Origin: Pseudomonas saudimassiliensis
GTDB lineage: Bacteria; Pseudomonadota; Gammaproteobacteria; Pseudomonadales; Pseudomonadaceae
Direction: 5' to 3'
DNA length: 64,000 nucleotides
Assembly: GCF_000939975.1 (NCBI RefSeq)
Contig: NZ_LK391969.1
Coordinates: 2,942,600 to 3,006,599 of the forward strand
How positions within the stretch are numbered: position 1 is the stretch's first letter; each line of letters starts with the position of its first letter. A program made the position numbers and the translations under genes. Of this stretch, positions 19,093 to 30,326 are shown in pieces. The notes under the pieces are model-generated. The model made no database searches, was not told the origin of the DNA, and saw only the letters and a program-made list of their open reading frames with translations.

Positions 19093-20121
19093 TCATGGTA
19101 CTCGATGCCCCTCCCGACCTTGCCGCCGAAACTGCCCTGGCGCCACGCCGGTCCAGCGTTTGAAGGCGCGCTGAAAGGCTGCGGGGGACGAGAACCCCAG
19201 CAGGAACGACACCTCCCCTAAGGCTGTTTCCGTATCGCGGATATAGCTCAGCGCCAGATCCCGCCTGATGTCATCAATAATGTCCTGAAACCGCGTGCCG
19301 TCTTCGATCTTCAGCCGCCTGCGCAGGGTCCAGCCGGGCAGGCCGAGTTGGCGGGCTACCTCATCCAGGGTCGGCAGGCGGCTATGCAGCTGCGGCGAGA
19401 CTATTTCTTCCACCCGTTCCCGCAGCCGGCGGTGGCGGGTCAGTTCCTGCAGTTGCCCGTGGCATAACTCCAGCAGCTGGGCGTGGGTGGTCGCCGCCTG
19501 CTGCACCGGTGGCAGTTCCAGGCTGGCCGGCTCCCACAGTAGTTGATTGTGCTCCTGCTCGAACAATACCGGACAGCCGAACAGCGCTTCGTACCGGTCG
19601 GCGTAATCCGGCGCGGGGAACTCGATGTGGACCTCTCTCACCCTTGCTGCGCCGACGGTCAGTTGCCGGGCCAGTTGCAGGCGGGAGGCCAGGGCCGAGT
19701 CCACCACGAACAGGTTGAAGGCGTTATAGGGGCTGATCGAATAGAAGCGGGTCGCCGGGGGGAGAAAGCTGGAATGGCCCCGGTAGTTCTGGCTGATCAG
19801 CCGCTCGAAGCGCACCAGGACGTCGAAGGCCTGCCCCAGGCTGGGCGCGCACTGGGCGGTGATGCCCGGCAACCCGAGGTGGGCCGGCTGGCTATGCAGG
19901 CCCATGAGCAGGCCGAAGTCGGCCCGGCCGCTGAGCTGGATGGCGGCATGGCCCAGGCGCATGAAGCGCGGGATGCTGATGCGTGCGCCGGCCTGGTTCA
20001 GCAGCGCGGGGGTGATGCGGTAGCGCTGCAGCAACGGGTCCGGGTCATGGCCGAGGCTGCGCAGGGTCGCCTGCAGGCTGTAGAGAAATCCTACCGAGAG
20101 ATCACCAAGTTTCATCGTCAT
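19093..20121 (-). CDS. AraC family transcriptional regulator
   Basis: A 342-residue regulator with the long N-terminal Arabinose_bd-type (PF12625) sensing domain of the OruR/ArgR-like AraC group and a C-terminal double helix-turn-helix (LPTLDEVARQLGLPGWTLRRRL; then TALGEVSFLLGFSSPAAFQRAFKRW). The start codon ATG at 20121 is followed by a second, MKLGD, two codons later; either may be used. It is divergent from fadH with about 150 bases between, so it is a good candidate for controlling fadH. The effector is unknown, possibly a fatty acid or related metabolite. Confidence 0.9.
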   Translation of the reverse strand: MTMKLGDLSVGFLYSLQATLRSLGHDPDPLLQRYRITPALLNQAGARISIPRFMRLGHAAIQLSGRADFGLLMGLHSQPAHLGLPGITAQCAPSLGQAFDVLVRFERLISQNYRGHSSFLPPATRFYSISPYNAFNLFVVDSALASRLQLARQLTVGAARVREVHIEFPAPDYADRYEALFGCPVLFEQEHNQLLWEPASLELPPVQQAATTHAQLLELCHGQLQELTRHRRLRERVEEIVSPQLHSRLPTLDEVARQLGLPGWTLRRRLKIEDGTRFQDIIDDIRRDLALSYIRDTETALGEVSFLLGFSSPAAFQRAFKRWTGVAPGQFRRQGREGHRVP

Positions 20122-20186
20122 GGAGCCGGGGCCAAGGGAAGCAGAATGTAACCCAGGGTTATGAAAATGTCATTTAGGGTGATTGA

Positions 20187-22304
<2,118 letters not shown>

Positions 22305-22421
22305 CTGCCAAATACGTCACAGGGTAGTAATTCGTGATCCCGCCGGTAGGCCTGGGCTGATGCAATCGGTCGAAAAAAAGGGCAAAGTTGGCGGAATCAC
22401 AATAATCCAGGGGACGGACCG

Positions 22422-23276
22422 ATGAGCGCAGGCGAGACGGGCAGAACACAGCAACCGCTATTGACCGAGGCGGTGATGTTCTTTTCTGATCAGGGCATCT
22501 CGCGGGAAATGCTGTTCCCTGAGTTCGAAGCGCTGCTCGATGGCCTGGTCGCCGCGCCTGAATGCGCCGATGAGACCATCGAGGCAGTCTTCCTGCAGAT
22601 CAATCACCGGCTGCATGTGCGCGCTGCGGTGTTTTTTACCCTCGATTTCGACATGGATGGCTACGTCAACCGGCTGTGGAACATGCCGTTGCGCCAATTG
22701 GCGGAGAAGGCTGGGCGCGGGCCGGACATGGGCGGCGGCCCGATTCGCCTGGCCTGCCTCGGCTTCTGCACGGCCAGCGCCTATCTCCCCGGCATGTGGA
22801 AGCCGGGCCAGCGCGGCGGCAAGGCGGACCTGAGCCTGATCAAGCAGGCGGTCACCCGCAACGCCTTGGGGATCCTCGGTGAGGATGAGGAGGCGCGGGC
22901 GGTGCTGGAATCCGACAAGCTGCAGATGGCCGCCGAGGATGCCTGGTACGGTGGCAACCCGGTGCCGGTGGGCGAGGCTGCGGCCACAGTGGCGGACCCG
23001 ACAGCCGAGCTGGACGCACTGAAAGCGGCCCACGCCGGGGAGGTCGCCGAGTATCTGGGGCAGATCATGGAGCTGAACAGTCGCCTGAGCGTCCAGGAAC
23101 AGATTCACCGGCAGCAATTGGCGGCGCTGCGCGAGGAGCATGCCGAACAGCTGGCGGTGGGGCAGGGCGAGTTGCTGGATATCAAGCAGGAGCTTGCCGA
23201 GCAGCAGCGGCTCAACGCGCTGATGCGCCGTGAACTGAGCCGATTGCAGAACCGCACCGCGGCCGATACCGGCTGA
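22422..23276 (+). CDS. conserved hypothetical protein with C-terminal coiled coil
   Basis: Family not recognised by name. The 284-residue cytoplasmic protein has a globular N-terminal part (about residues 1-165, with LFPEFEALLDGL and AAVFFTLDFDMDGYVNRLW), a linker rich in Ala and Pro, then a long helix predicted to be coiled coil (about 195-278). No signal peptide and no catalytic motif is seen. It is followed, after 124 bases containing a small GAAGCAC hairpin at 23308-23326, by nadK. Confidence 0.7.
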   Translation: MSAGETGRTQQPLLTEAVMFFSDQGISREMLFPEFEALLDGLVAAPECADETIEAVFLQINHRLHVRAAVFFTLDFDMDGYVNRLWNMPLRQLAEKAGRGPDMGGGPIRLACLGFCTASAYLPGMWKPGQRGGKADLSLIKQAVTRNALGILGEDEEARAVLESDKLQMAAEDAWYGGNPVPVGEAAATVADPTAELDALKAAHAGEVAEYLGQIMELNSRLSVQEQIHRQQLAALREEHAEQLAVGQGELLDIKQELAEQQRLNALMRRELSRLQNRTAADTG

Positions 23277-23400
23277 TTTGCCAGAACCCGACAGGCTGCG
23301 GATAATTGAAGCACTCTCCGTGCTTCGAGGAGCCGCTGCGGCAGCGGGTCAACTCCTGAACACTTGCGCGGATTTTCTCAGCCAACATTAGCGAGTGGTT

Positions 23401-24285
23401 ATGGAGCAATTCCGCAACATCGGCTTGATCGGGCGTCTGGGCAGTGGCCAGGTCGTGGATACCGTGCGACGGCTCAAGCGCTTCCTGCTGGACCGAGGCC
23501 ATACCGTCATTCTGGAAGATGCCGTGGCAGATCTGCTACCCGGCCATCAGCAGCAGGTCTGTACCCGCAAGATGATGGGTGAGGTATGCGATCTGGTGAT
23601 TGTGGTGGGCGGGGACGGCAGCCTGCTGGGCGCGGCGCGGGCGCTGTGTCGCTTCGACGTGCCGGTGCTCGGCGTCAACCGCGGCGGTCTGGGCTTTCTG
23701 ACCGACATTTCCCCTGACGAGCTGGAAGAGCGGGTCGGCGAAGTGCTCGACGGCAAGTACCTGGTCGAGTCGCGCTTCCTGCTGGACGCCTTCGTCCGCC
23801 GCGACGAGGAGCAGCTCGGCACCAGCGAGGCGCTCAACGATGTGGTGCTGCATCCGGGCAAGTCGGCCCGGATGATCGAATTCGAGCTGCATGTGGATGG
23901 CCAGTTCGTCTACAGCCAGAAGTCCGATGGCCTGATTGTCGCCACGCCGACCGGTTCCACCGCCTATTCCCTGTCCGCCGGCGGGCCGATCATGCATCCC
24001 AAGCTCGACGCCGTGGTGCTGGTACCGATGTTCCCCCATACCCTGTCGAGCCGGCCGATCGTGGTGGACGGTAACAGCGAGCTGCGGGTGCGCATTTCCA
24101 AGCAGAATGGTATCTATCCCCAGGTCAGCTGCGATGGGCAGGTACACATCGCCTGCGCGCCGGGGGACACCCTGGTGATCCGCAAGAAGCCGCAGAAACT
24201 GCGCCTGATCCACCCGCTGGACCACAACTTTTACGCCATCTGCCGTAGCAAACTGGGCTGGAGCAGCCGCCTGACGGAGCGATGA
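23401..24285 (+). CDS. nadK: NAD kinase
   Basis: Phosphorylates NAD to NADP using ATP or polyphosphate; cytoplasmic and usually essential. The 294-residue product has the GGDGS motif at residues 70-74, NDVVLHPG, and the glycine-rich TPTGSTAYSLSAGGP segment. The ATG at 23401 is preferred to a GTG two codons earlier because it fits the family's N-terminus (EQFRNIGLIGR). Its stop overlaps the next start (ATGA), so it leads a three-gene translationally coupled set with the phosphoesterase and the rhomboid protease. Confidence 0.96.
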   Translation: MEQFRNIGLIGRLGSGQVVDTVRRLKRFLLDRGHTVILEDAVADLLPGHQQQVCTRKMMGEVCDLVIVVGGDGSLLGAARALCRFDVPVLGVNRGGLGFLTDISPDELEERVGEVLDGKYLVESRFLLDAFVRRDEEQLGTSEALNDVVLHPGKSARMIEFELHVDGQFVYSQKSDGLIVATPTGSTAYSLSAGGPIMHPKLDAVVLVPMFPHTLSSRPIVVDGNSELRVRISKQNGIYPQVSCDGQVHIACAPGDTLVIRKKPQKLRLIHPLDHNFYAICRSKLGWSSRLTER

Positions 24286-25241
24286 CTATGGCGGATCAGT
24301 GGCAGGGGTACGACATCATCGGCGACGTGCATGGCTGTGCCCGCACGCTGGAAGCCCTGCTGGAGCAGATGGGTTATGCGCGCATCGGCGGCGTGTGGCG
24401 GCATCGGCAGCGTCAGGCGCTGTTCCTGGGCGACATCATCGACCGCGGACCGCGCATCCGCGAGGCGCTGCACATGGTGCGGGACATGGTCGAGGCGGGC
24501 GCGGCCCGCTGCATCATGGGCAACCACGAATTCAACGCCCTGGGCTGGGTGACCCCGGCCCCCGCCGGCAGCGGCCGCCAATACGTGCGCGAGCACACCG
24601 ATCGCAACCGCCGGCAGATCCAGGCCACCCTGGACCAGTTCGCCTCCCGGCAGGCCGAATGGGATGACTTCATCGACTGGTTCTGGACCCTGCCGCTGTA
24701 TCTCGACATGGGCGATTTTCGCCTGGTGCATGCCTGCTGGGATGAGGGGCTGATCGAGTCCTTCCAGTCGCAGTATCCGGATGGTTGCCCGGATATCGAA
24801 TTCGTCCAGGCCTCGGTGGAGCGGGACGGGTTCGCCGACCAGGTGTTCGATCGCCTGTTGCGCGGTACCGGCATGCCCTTGCCCCACGGGCTGACCATGA
24901 CCGGCCGCGATGGCTTCACCCGGGCCATGTTCCGCACCAAGTTCTGGGAAGAGGACCCGGAAACCTACGGCGATATCGTCTTCCAGCCCGATGGCCTACC
25001 GGAACACATCGCGATCCGGCCGCTGACCGACCGGCAGAAGTCCGAGCTGCTGGTCTACGGTGCTGATGAACCACCCCTGTTCGTCGGGCATTACTGGCAG
25101 GAGGGCGAGCCGCGGGCGATCCGGGGCAACCTGGCCTGCCTCGACTACAGCGCGGTCAAGTTCGGCAAGCTGGCGGCCTACCGCTGGAGCGGTGAGTCGC
25201 GGCTGCTGCGGGATCACTTCGTCTGGGTGAATGTACGATGA
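24282..25241 (+). CDS. calcineurin-like metallophosphoesterase
   Basis: A 319-residue cytoplasmic phosphoesterase of the PP2A/Ap4A-hydrolase-like type. The dinuclear metal motifs are in order: DIIGDVHG near the start, LGDIIDRGP, then MGNHEF, with a late FVGHYW histidine. Substrate is not set by sequence; diadenosine polyphosphates or phosphoproteins are possible. It overlaps nadK by 4 bases at its start and the rhomboid gene by 4 bases at its end. Confidence 0.9.
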   Translation: MTMADQWQGYDIIGDVHGCARTLEALLEQMGYARIGGVWRHRQRQALFLGDIIDRGPRIREALHMVRDMVEAGAARCIMGNHEFNALGWVTPAPAGSGRQYVREHTDRNRRQIQATLDQFASRQAEWDDFIDWFWTLPLYLDMGDFRLVHACWDEGLIESFQSQYPDGCPDIEFVQASVERDGFADQVFDRLLRGTGMPLPHGLTMTGRDGFTRAMFRTKFWEEDPETYGDIVFQPDGLPEHIAIRPLTDRQKSELLVYGADEPPLFVGHYWQEGEPRAIRGNLACLDYSAVKFGKLAAYRWSGESRLLRDHFVWVNVR

Positions 25242-26077
25242 GCAAATGCCGGGCGCTGCAATGCGGGCTGGATGAAGACCTGACCAACCTGACCCGGTTC
25301 CTGCGTAGCCACGGAGTGCCCCACCGGATTACCGAGGAGCGCGGGCAGCAGGTGGTGTGGACCCGGGATGAAACCGCAGCCAAGGTGGTGCGCGAGCTGT
25401 ACGCCCAGGGCGTGCCCGAGCCGCTGGCCGGGCCAAGCCCGCGGCGGGCGACGCCACAGCTGGACTGGCGGCGCATGTTGCGCCTGATCCCGGTGACCAT
25501 GCTGGTGCTGTTGGTGACGGCGCTGGTGGCACTGGTTACCCGGCTGGGTACCGACGTGCAGGCCATCGCCCTGTTCACCTTCACCCCGGTGACGGCGAAC
25601 GGCTACATCGCCGCGGCGCCGGATATGCAGCAGTGGTGGCGTCTGGTGGCGCCGATGCTGCTGCATTTTGGCTGGTTGCACCTGGCCTTCAATGCGCTCT
25701 GGTACTGGGAGCTGGGCCGGCGTATCGAACTGCGTTCAGGCAGTGTTTGGCTGCTGGGGCTGACCTTGCTGTTTGCGCTGATCTCCAATACCGCCCAGTG
25801 GCTGTTCGGCGGGCCGGGTGTGTTTGGCGGGCTGTCCGGCGTGCTCTATGGGTTGCTGGGCTATTGCTGGCTATACCAGCTGCTGGCGCCGAACGTGCAT
25901 TTTGATCTGCCCCGGGGCGTGGTGGTCATGATGCTTGGCTGGCTAGTGCTCTGTCTGACCGGGCTGGTGACCATGCTCGGCTTTGGTGCTATCGCCAACG
26001 CGGCCCACGTCGGCGGGCTGGTCATCGGCTGCCTGTGCGGTGCAATCGCCGGGGGGCTGCAGCGCAGGGTACAATAG
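25238..26077 (+). CDS. rhomboid family intramembrane serine protease (GlpG-like)
   Basis: A 279-residue protease of the GlpG group. An N-terminal cytoplasmic domain of about 80 residues precedes six membrane helices. The active-site Ser200 lies in GGLSGVLYG and the partner His257 in NAAHVGG; the helix with HLAFNALWYWELGRRIE carries the conserved N and E-x-x-x-G features. The substrates are unknown. It overlaps the phosphoesterase gene by four bases (ATGA). Confidence 0.92.
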   Translation: MSKCRALQCGLDEDLTNLTRFLRSHGVPHRITEERGQQVVWTRDETAAKVVRELYAQGVPEPLAGPSPRRATPQLDWRRMLRLIPVTMLVLLVTALVALVTRLGTDVQAIALFTFTPVTANGYIAAAPDMQQWWRLVAPMLLHFGWLHLAFNALWYWELGRRIELRSGSVWLLGLTLLFALISNTAQWLFGGPGVFGGLSGVLYGLLGYCWLYQLLAPNVHFDLPRGVVVMMLGWLVLCLTGLVTMLGFGAIANAAHVGGLVIGCLCGAIAGGLQRRVQ

Positions 26078-26110
26078 CCGGCTAATCCCGAATCATGCTG
26101 CGGAGAACCC

Positions 26111-26383
26111 ATGAATACCTTTATCGACATGTTGCGCAATATCTCTCCCGAGGTGTATGAGAGCCTCAAGCAGGCCATCGAGCTGGGCAAGTGGTCCGAC
26201 GGTCGCAAGCTGACCCAGGAGCAGAAGGAACTCTGCCTGCAGGCGATCATCGCCTGGGAGACGGATAACCTGCCGGAGGAGCAGCGCACCGGCTATATCG
26301 GCCAGACCTGCAAGAACCAGGCAAAGGCCCCGACCAATCTGGATGAATCGCTGTTCGCACCGGCCAAGGGCACCCTGCACTGA
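26111..26383 (+). CDS. DUF1315 family protein (YeaC-like)
   Basis: A 90-residue soluble protein, mostly helical, matching the YeaC/DUF1315 pattern (PEVYESLKQAIELGKWSDGRKL, then LPEEQRTGYI). The start at 26111 has GGAG nearby. Its TGA stop overlaps the next gene's ATG (TGATG). Function is not known. Confidence 0.85.
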   Translation: MNTFIDMLRNISPEVYESLKQAIELGKWSDGRKLTQEQKELCLQAIIAWETDNLPEEQRTGYIGQTCKNQAKAPTNLDESLFAPAKGTLH

Positions 26384-27219
26384 TGTCGTTGGTCATTGGT
26401 GAAGGCAGCGTCCGCAAGCTGCTGGGCAACCTCGGTGAGCCGGTGGTCGATTACAGTCTGCCCCTGGGCGAGCAGCAAGTGCCGCTCAACGCCCTGCTGG
26501 GGCGCACGGTACGCCTCCAGGCACTGGGTGAAATCCACTGCATGCACTGCGGCAGGCGCACCAAGAAAAGCTACAGCCAGGGCTACTGCTACCCCTGCAT
26601 GACCAAGCTCGCGCGCTGCGACGTCTGTATCGTCAGCCCCGAGCGCTGCCACTTCGAGCACAATACCTGCCGCGAGCCGGCCTGGGGTGAGCAGTTCTGC
26701 ATGACTGACCATATCGTTTACCTGGCCAACTCTTCGGGCCTGAAGGTCGGTATTACCCGTGCCACCCAGATTCCCACCCGCTGGATCGACCAGGGTGCCA
26801 GCCAGGCGTTACCGATCCTGCGGGTAGCGACCCGGCAGCAGTCGGGGCTGGTGGAAGACCTGCTGCGTAGCCAGGTGGCGGACAAGACCAACTGGCGCGC
26901 ATTGCTGCGCGGCGAGCCTGAGCCGATCGATCTGCTGGCCGAGCGTGACCGGCTGCTGGCCGGTGCCCGGGAAGGACTCGAAGCGCTGCAAGCCCGCTTC
27001 GGCCTGCAGGCGATCCAGCCGCTGCCCGCTGCCCAGGTGCAGGACATCCGCTACCCAGTGCTGGAATACAGCCCCAAGCCGCAATCGGCGAACCTCGACA
27101 AGGAGCCGGTGCTGGAAGGCACCTTGCTCGGCATCAAGGGTCAATATCTGTTGCTGGATACCGCTGTCATCAATATTCGCAAGTACACCGCCTACACTCT
27201 GGCTTTCAGTGCTTCCTGA
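26383..27219 (+). CDS. DUF2797 family protein with cysteine-rich cluster
   Basis: A 278-residue protein of the DUF2797 family. The centre carries a zinc-finger-like cysteine/histidine series (CMHCGRRTKKSYSQGYCYPC, further Cys residues in CDVCIVSPERCHFEHNTC). After it comes a GIY-like stretch, DHIVYLANSSGLKVGITR, that resembles the GIY-YIG or UPF0161 nuclease-like beta hairpin, though catalytic residues are not all evident. Start is coupled to DUF1315 (TGATG). It ends 9 bases before pepN. Confidence 0.85.
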   Translation: MSLVIGEGSVRKLLGNLGEPVVDYSLPLGEQQVPLNALLGRTVRLQALGEIHCMHCGRRTKKSYSQGYCYPCMTKLARCDVCIVSPERCHFEHNTCREPAWGEQFCMTDHIVYLANSSGLKVGITRATQIPTRWIDQGASQALPILRVATRQQSGLVEDLLRSQVADKTNWRALLRGEPEPIDLLAERDRLLAGAREGLEALQARFGLQAIQPLPAAQVQDIRYPVLEYSPKPQSANLDKEPVLEGTLLGIKGQYLLLDTAVINIRKYTAYTLAFSAS

Positions 27220-27228
27220 GGAGTCCCC

Positions 27229-29883
27229 ATGCGTACAGAACAACCCCAGACCATTCGCCTCACGGATTACCGGAAGCCCGATTACCTGATCGACGAGACC
27301 CACCTGACCTTCGAGCTGTTCGAGGACCACGCGCTGGTGCACAGCCGCCTGGCGATGCGGCGCAATGCCGAGGCAGGGGAGAGCGGGTTGCCGCCGCTGG
27401 TGCTGGATGGCCAGGAGCTGACCCTGGTGAGCGTCGCGCTGGATGAGCAGGCCCTGGCCAGCGCCGATTGGCAGGTGGACGAGCATAGCCTGACGCTGCA
27501 GCCGCTGGCCGCTGAGTTCGAGCTGGCCATCACCACCCGCATCGAGCCCCAGAACAATACGGCCCTGGAGGGCCTGTACAAGTCCGGCGGCATGTTCTGT
27601 ACCCAGTGCGAGGCCGAGGGCTTTCGCAAGATCACCTACTACCTGGACCGCCCCGATGTGATGAGCCGCTTCACCACCACGGTGATGGCGGAGCGGGGCG
27701 CCTATCCGGTGCTGCTGTCCAACGGCAACCTGATCGCCAGTGGCGAGCACGAGGGCGGCCGGCACTGGGCGACCTGGGAAGATCCCTTCCCCAAGCCGGC
27801 CTACCTGTTCGCCCTGGTCGCCGGGGACCTGTACCGCATCGATGACAGCTTCACCACCATGAGCGGCCGCAATGTCGAGCTGCGCATCTATGTCGAGCCG
27901 GAGAACCGTGAGCAGTGCGGGCACGCCATGGACAGCCTCAAGCGCTCCATGCGCTGGGACGAGGAGGTCTACGGCCGCGAGTACGATCTGGACATCTTCA
28001 TGATCGTGGCGGTGAACGATTTCAACATGGGCGCCATGGAGAACAAGGGGCTGAACATCTTCAACTCCAGTTGTGTGCTGGCCCATCCGGACACCGCCAC
28101 CGATATGGCCTTCCAGCGGGTGGAGGCGGTGGTCGCCCACGAGTACTTCCATAACTGGTCCGGCAACCGGGTGACCTGCCGCGACTGGTTCCAACTGTCG
28201 CTGAAGGAGGGCTTCACGGTATTTCGTGATGCCGAGTTCAGCGCCGACATGAACTCGCGCACGGTCAAGCGCATCGAGGATGTCACCTTCCTGCGGGCCA
28301 ACCAGTTCGCCGAAGATGCGGGCCCCATGGCGCACCCGGTACGGCCGGACTCCTATATGGAGATCTCCAACTTCTACACCCTGACCATCTACGAGAAGGG
28401 TGCCGAAGTGGTGCGCATGCTGCACACCCTGCTGGGGCCCGAGGGCTTCCGCAAGGGGACCGATCTGTACTTCGAGCGCCATGATGGCCAGGCGGTTACC
28501 TGCGACGACTTCATCGCTGCGCTGGAAGATGCCAACGGCGTGGATTTCACCCAGTTCAAGCGCTGGTACAGCCAGGCCGGCACCCCGGTGCTGCAGGTCG
28601 ATGGCCGCTATGACGCGGCTACCTCGACCTTCCAGCTGCTGTGCCGCCAGAGCTGCCCGGCCACCCCCGGGCAGGCGGAAAAGCTGCCCTTCGTGATTCC
28701 CCTGCGCCTGGCGTTGCTGGATGGCGAAGGCCGGGAAATGCCGCTGCAGCTGGCGGGCGAGCAGCAGGGCCGCGGCACCGAGACCGTGCTGGCGGTGACC
28801 GAGGCCGAACAGCTGTTTGTGTTCGAGGACATCAGCGAGGCGCCGATGCCGTCGCTGTTGCGCGGTTTTTCCGCCCCGGTGAAGCTGGTCTACCCTTATT
28901 CCCGGGATGACCGGGTGTTTCTCGCCAAGCACGATCCGGACGGTTTCAACCGCTGGGAAGCGGCCCAGTCCCTGGCCGTGGACGTGCTCCAGGGCCTGAT
29001 CGAGATCCACCAGGCCGGCCGGCCGCTGCTGCTCGACCAGCGTCTGCTGGAGGTGCAGCGCACGGTACTGGAAGACCTGACACTGGACCCGGCGATGGTG
29101 GCCGAGATCCTGCGGTTGCCATCGGAGGCCTACCTGGTCGAGCTGGCCGAGGTCGCCGATGTCGACGCCATCCACCATGTGCGTGACTGGGTGCGCCAAG
29201 AGTTGGCCACCGCCCTGGCCGAACCGATGTGGGCGCGCTTCCGTCAACTGGCCGAGCCCCGTGGCGCCTACAGTGCCGATGCAGCGTCCATGGCCCGGCG
29301 CAGCCTGCGCAACACGCTGCTGGGCTACCTGATGCTGACCGAGTCGTCCGCAGCCCTGTCGGCCTGCGTCCAGCAGTTTGTCGAGGCGGGTAACATGACC
29401 GATCGCCAGGCGGCGCTGGTGGCCTTGGTCAACTCGTCCCATGAGCAGCAGAAGCAGGCTGCCCTGGAGGAGTTCGCCCAGCGCTGGAGCGCCTATCCGC
29501 TGGTCATGGACCAGTGGTTCAGCATCCAGGCGGCCAGCCCGCTGCCCGGTGGGCTGGAGCGGGTGCAGAAGCTGATGGAGCATCCCGCCTTCAACATCCG
29601 CAACCCGAACAAGGTGCGGGCATTGATCGGTGCCTTTGCCAACCAGAACCTGGCCAACTTCCACCGCGCCGACGGTGCCGGCTACCGGTTTGTTGCCGAT
29701 CGGATCATCGAGTTGAACAAGCTCAACCCGCAGATCGCCTCGCGGATGCTGACGCCCTTGACCCGCTGGCGCAAGTTCGATGGTGCTCGCCAGGAACTGA
29801 TGAAAGCGGAGCTGGCGCGGATCATGGCAACCGACGCACTATCGCCAGATGTGTACGAGGTGGTCAGCAAGTCGCTGGCCTGA
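27229..29883 (+). CDS. pepN: aminopeptidase N
   Basis: Zinc M1-family aminopeptidase of the cytosol, 884 residues, which removes N-terminal residues from peptides. Visible motifs are the substrate-binding GAMEN at 268-272, the zinc motif HEYFH at 304-308 and the third ligand Glu327 in KEGF. The C-terminal helical domain is complete and ends normally. Length matches the gammaproteobacterial enzyme. GAGGAG lies 7 bases before the ATG. A long antisense open frame across this gene is a codon-bias shadow. Confidence 0.97.
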   Translation: MRTEQPQTIRLTDYRKPDYLIDETHLTFELFEDHALVHSRLAMRRNAEAGESGLPPLVLDGQELTLVSVALDEQALASADWQVDEHSLTLQPLAAEFELAITTRIEPQNNTALEGLYKSGGMFCTQCEAEGFRKITYYLDRPDVMSRFTTTVMAERGAYPVLLSNGNLIASGEHEGGRHWATWEDPFPKPAYLFALVAGDLYRIDDSFTTMSGRNVELRIYVEPENREQCGHAMDSLKRSMRWDEEVYGREYDLDIFMIVAVNDFNMGAMENKGLNIFNSSCVLAHPDTATDMAFQRVEAVVAHEYFHNWSGNRVTCRDWFQLSLKEGFTVFRDAEFSADMNSRTVKRIEDVTFLRANQFAEDAGPMAHPVRPDSYMEISNFYTLTIYEKGAEVVRMLHTLLGPEGFRKGTDLYFERHDGQAVTCDDFIAALEDANGVDFTQFKRWYSQAGTPVLQVDGRYDAATSTFQLLCRQSCPATPGQAEKLPFVIPLRLALLDGEGREMPLQLAGEQQGRGTETVLAVTEAEQLFVFEDISEAPMPSLLRGFSAPVKLVYPYSRDDRVFLAKHDPDGFNRWEAAQSLAVDVLQGLIEIHQAGRPLLLDQRLLEVQRTVLEDLTLDPAMVAEILRLPSEAYLVELAEVADVDAIHHVRDWVRQELATALAEPMWARFRQLAEPRGAYSADAASMARRSLRNTLLGYLMLTESSAALSACVQQFVEAGNMTDRQAALVALVNSSHEQQKQAALEEFAQRWSAYPLVMDQWFSIQAASPLPGGLERVQKLMEHPAFNIRNPNKVRALIGAFANQNLANFHRADGAGYRFVADRIIELNKLNPQIASRMLTPLTRWRKFDGARQELMKAELARIMATDALSPDVYEVVSKSLA

Positions 29884-29980
29884 GCGAGGCGGCTCCGGGC
29901 GGCGCTTGCAGCCCGCTTCGGAGCGGTTGCCTGGCACCCGGTATTGATACAGAATGCCTCTTTGTCCGGCTCGGTAAACT

Positions 29981-30035
29981 GATTACAAAAGATTACCGAT
30001 CCGGCATTGGTGCCTTGCCGGATTCGCTCTAATAT
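29981..30035 (+). promoter_or_regulatory. promoter with tandem-repeat operator, upstream of first RND gene
   Basis: TTGGTG (30007-30012) and TAATAT (30030-30035) are 17 bases apart. Nine bases upstream of the -35 box is GATTACAAAAGATTACC (29981-29997), a direct repeat of GATTAC with a 10-base period. The promoter at 32777-32832 carries nearly the same motif at nearly the same distance, which suggests a shared activator. Confidence 0.6.
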
Positions 30036-30081
30036 GAATCACCCGACCATCCAGGGTGATCAATAACAACAAGGGGTTCCC

Positions 30082-30261
30082 ATGCGTAATGTCCTGAAGG
30101 AACAGGTGTGCGCGGCGCTGTCGATGACGGCTATCCATCTCGCTCCAGCGGAGCCGATCTCCTTTCTTGTCCTTGTTCGTCCTGCATTCTTGGGTCGGGC
30201 CCGTATCCGGTCTCGGCATGCGGCTGTCTGGCCGTGTCCGTACCGAGTCCTGACCGCCTGA
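30082..30261 (+). other. 59-codon leader frame, possibly remnant of a lost cistron
   Basis: The 443-base gap between pepN and the first RND gene holds this ATG-started frame behind an AAGGGG site, 47 bases after the -10 box. Its first residues (MRNVLKEQVCAALSMTAIHL) could begin a signal peptide, but the rest is Arg/Val-rich with no export pattern and ends at TGA 30261. The start signals resemble those of the YCF48-like gene (AACAAGGGG then ATG). It may be a leader peptide or the scar of a deleted gene. Confidence 0.35.
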
Positions 30262-30326
30262 CGGGCTCTGCAGCGCCCACCTTTCTTTGATCTGACCCAA
30301 AAACAATTACAACCAGGAGAGTCTGG

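Noticed and set aside
26809-29664. A 951-codon open frame antisense to DUF2797 and pepN.
   Set aside because: It lies opposite well-supported genes, its product is low-complexity (Gln/His/Leu/Gly-rich) without any domain, and such frames arise from GC-rich third positions in the real genes.
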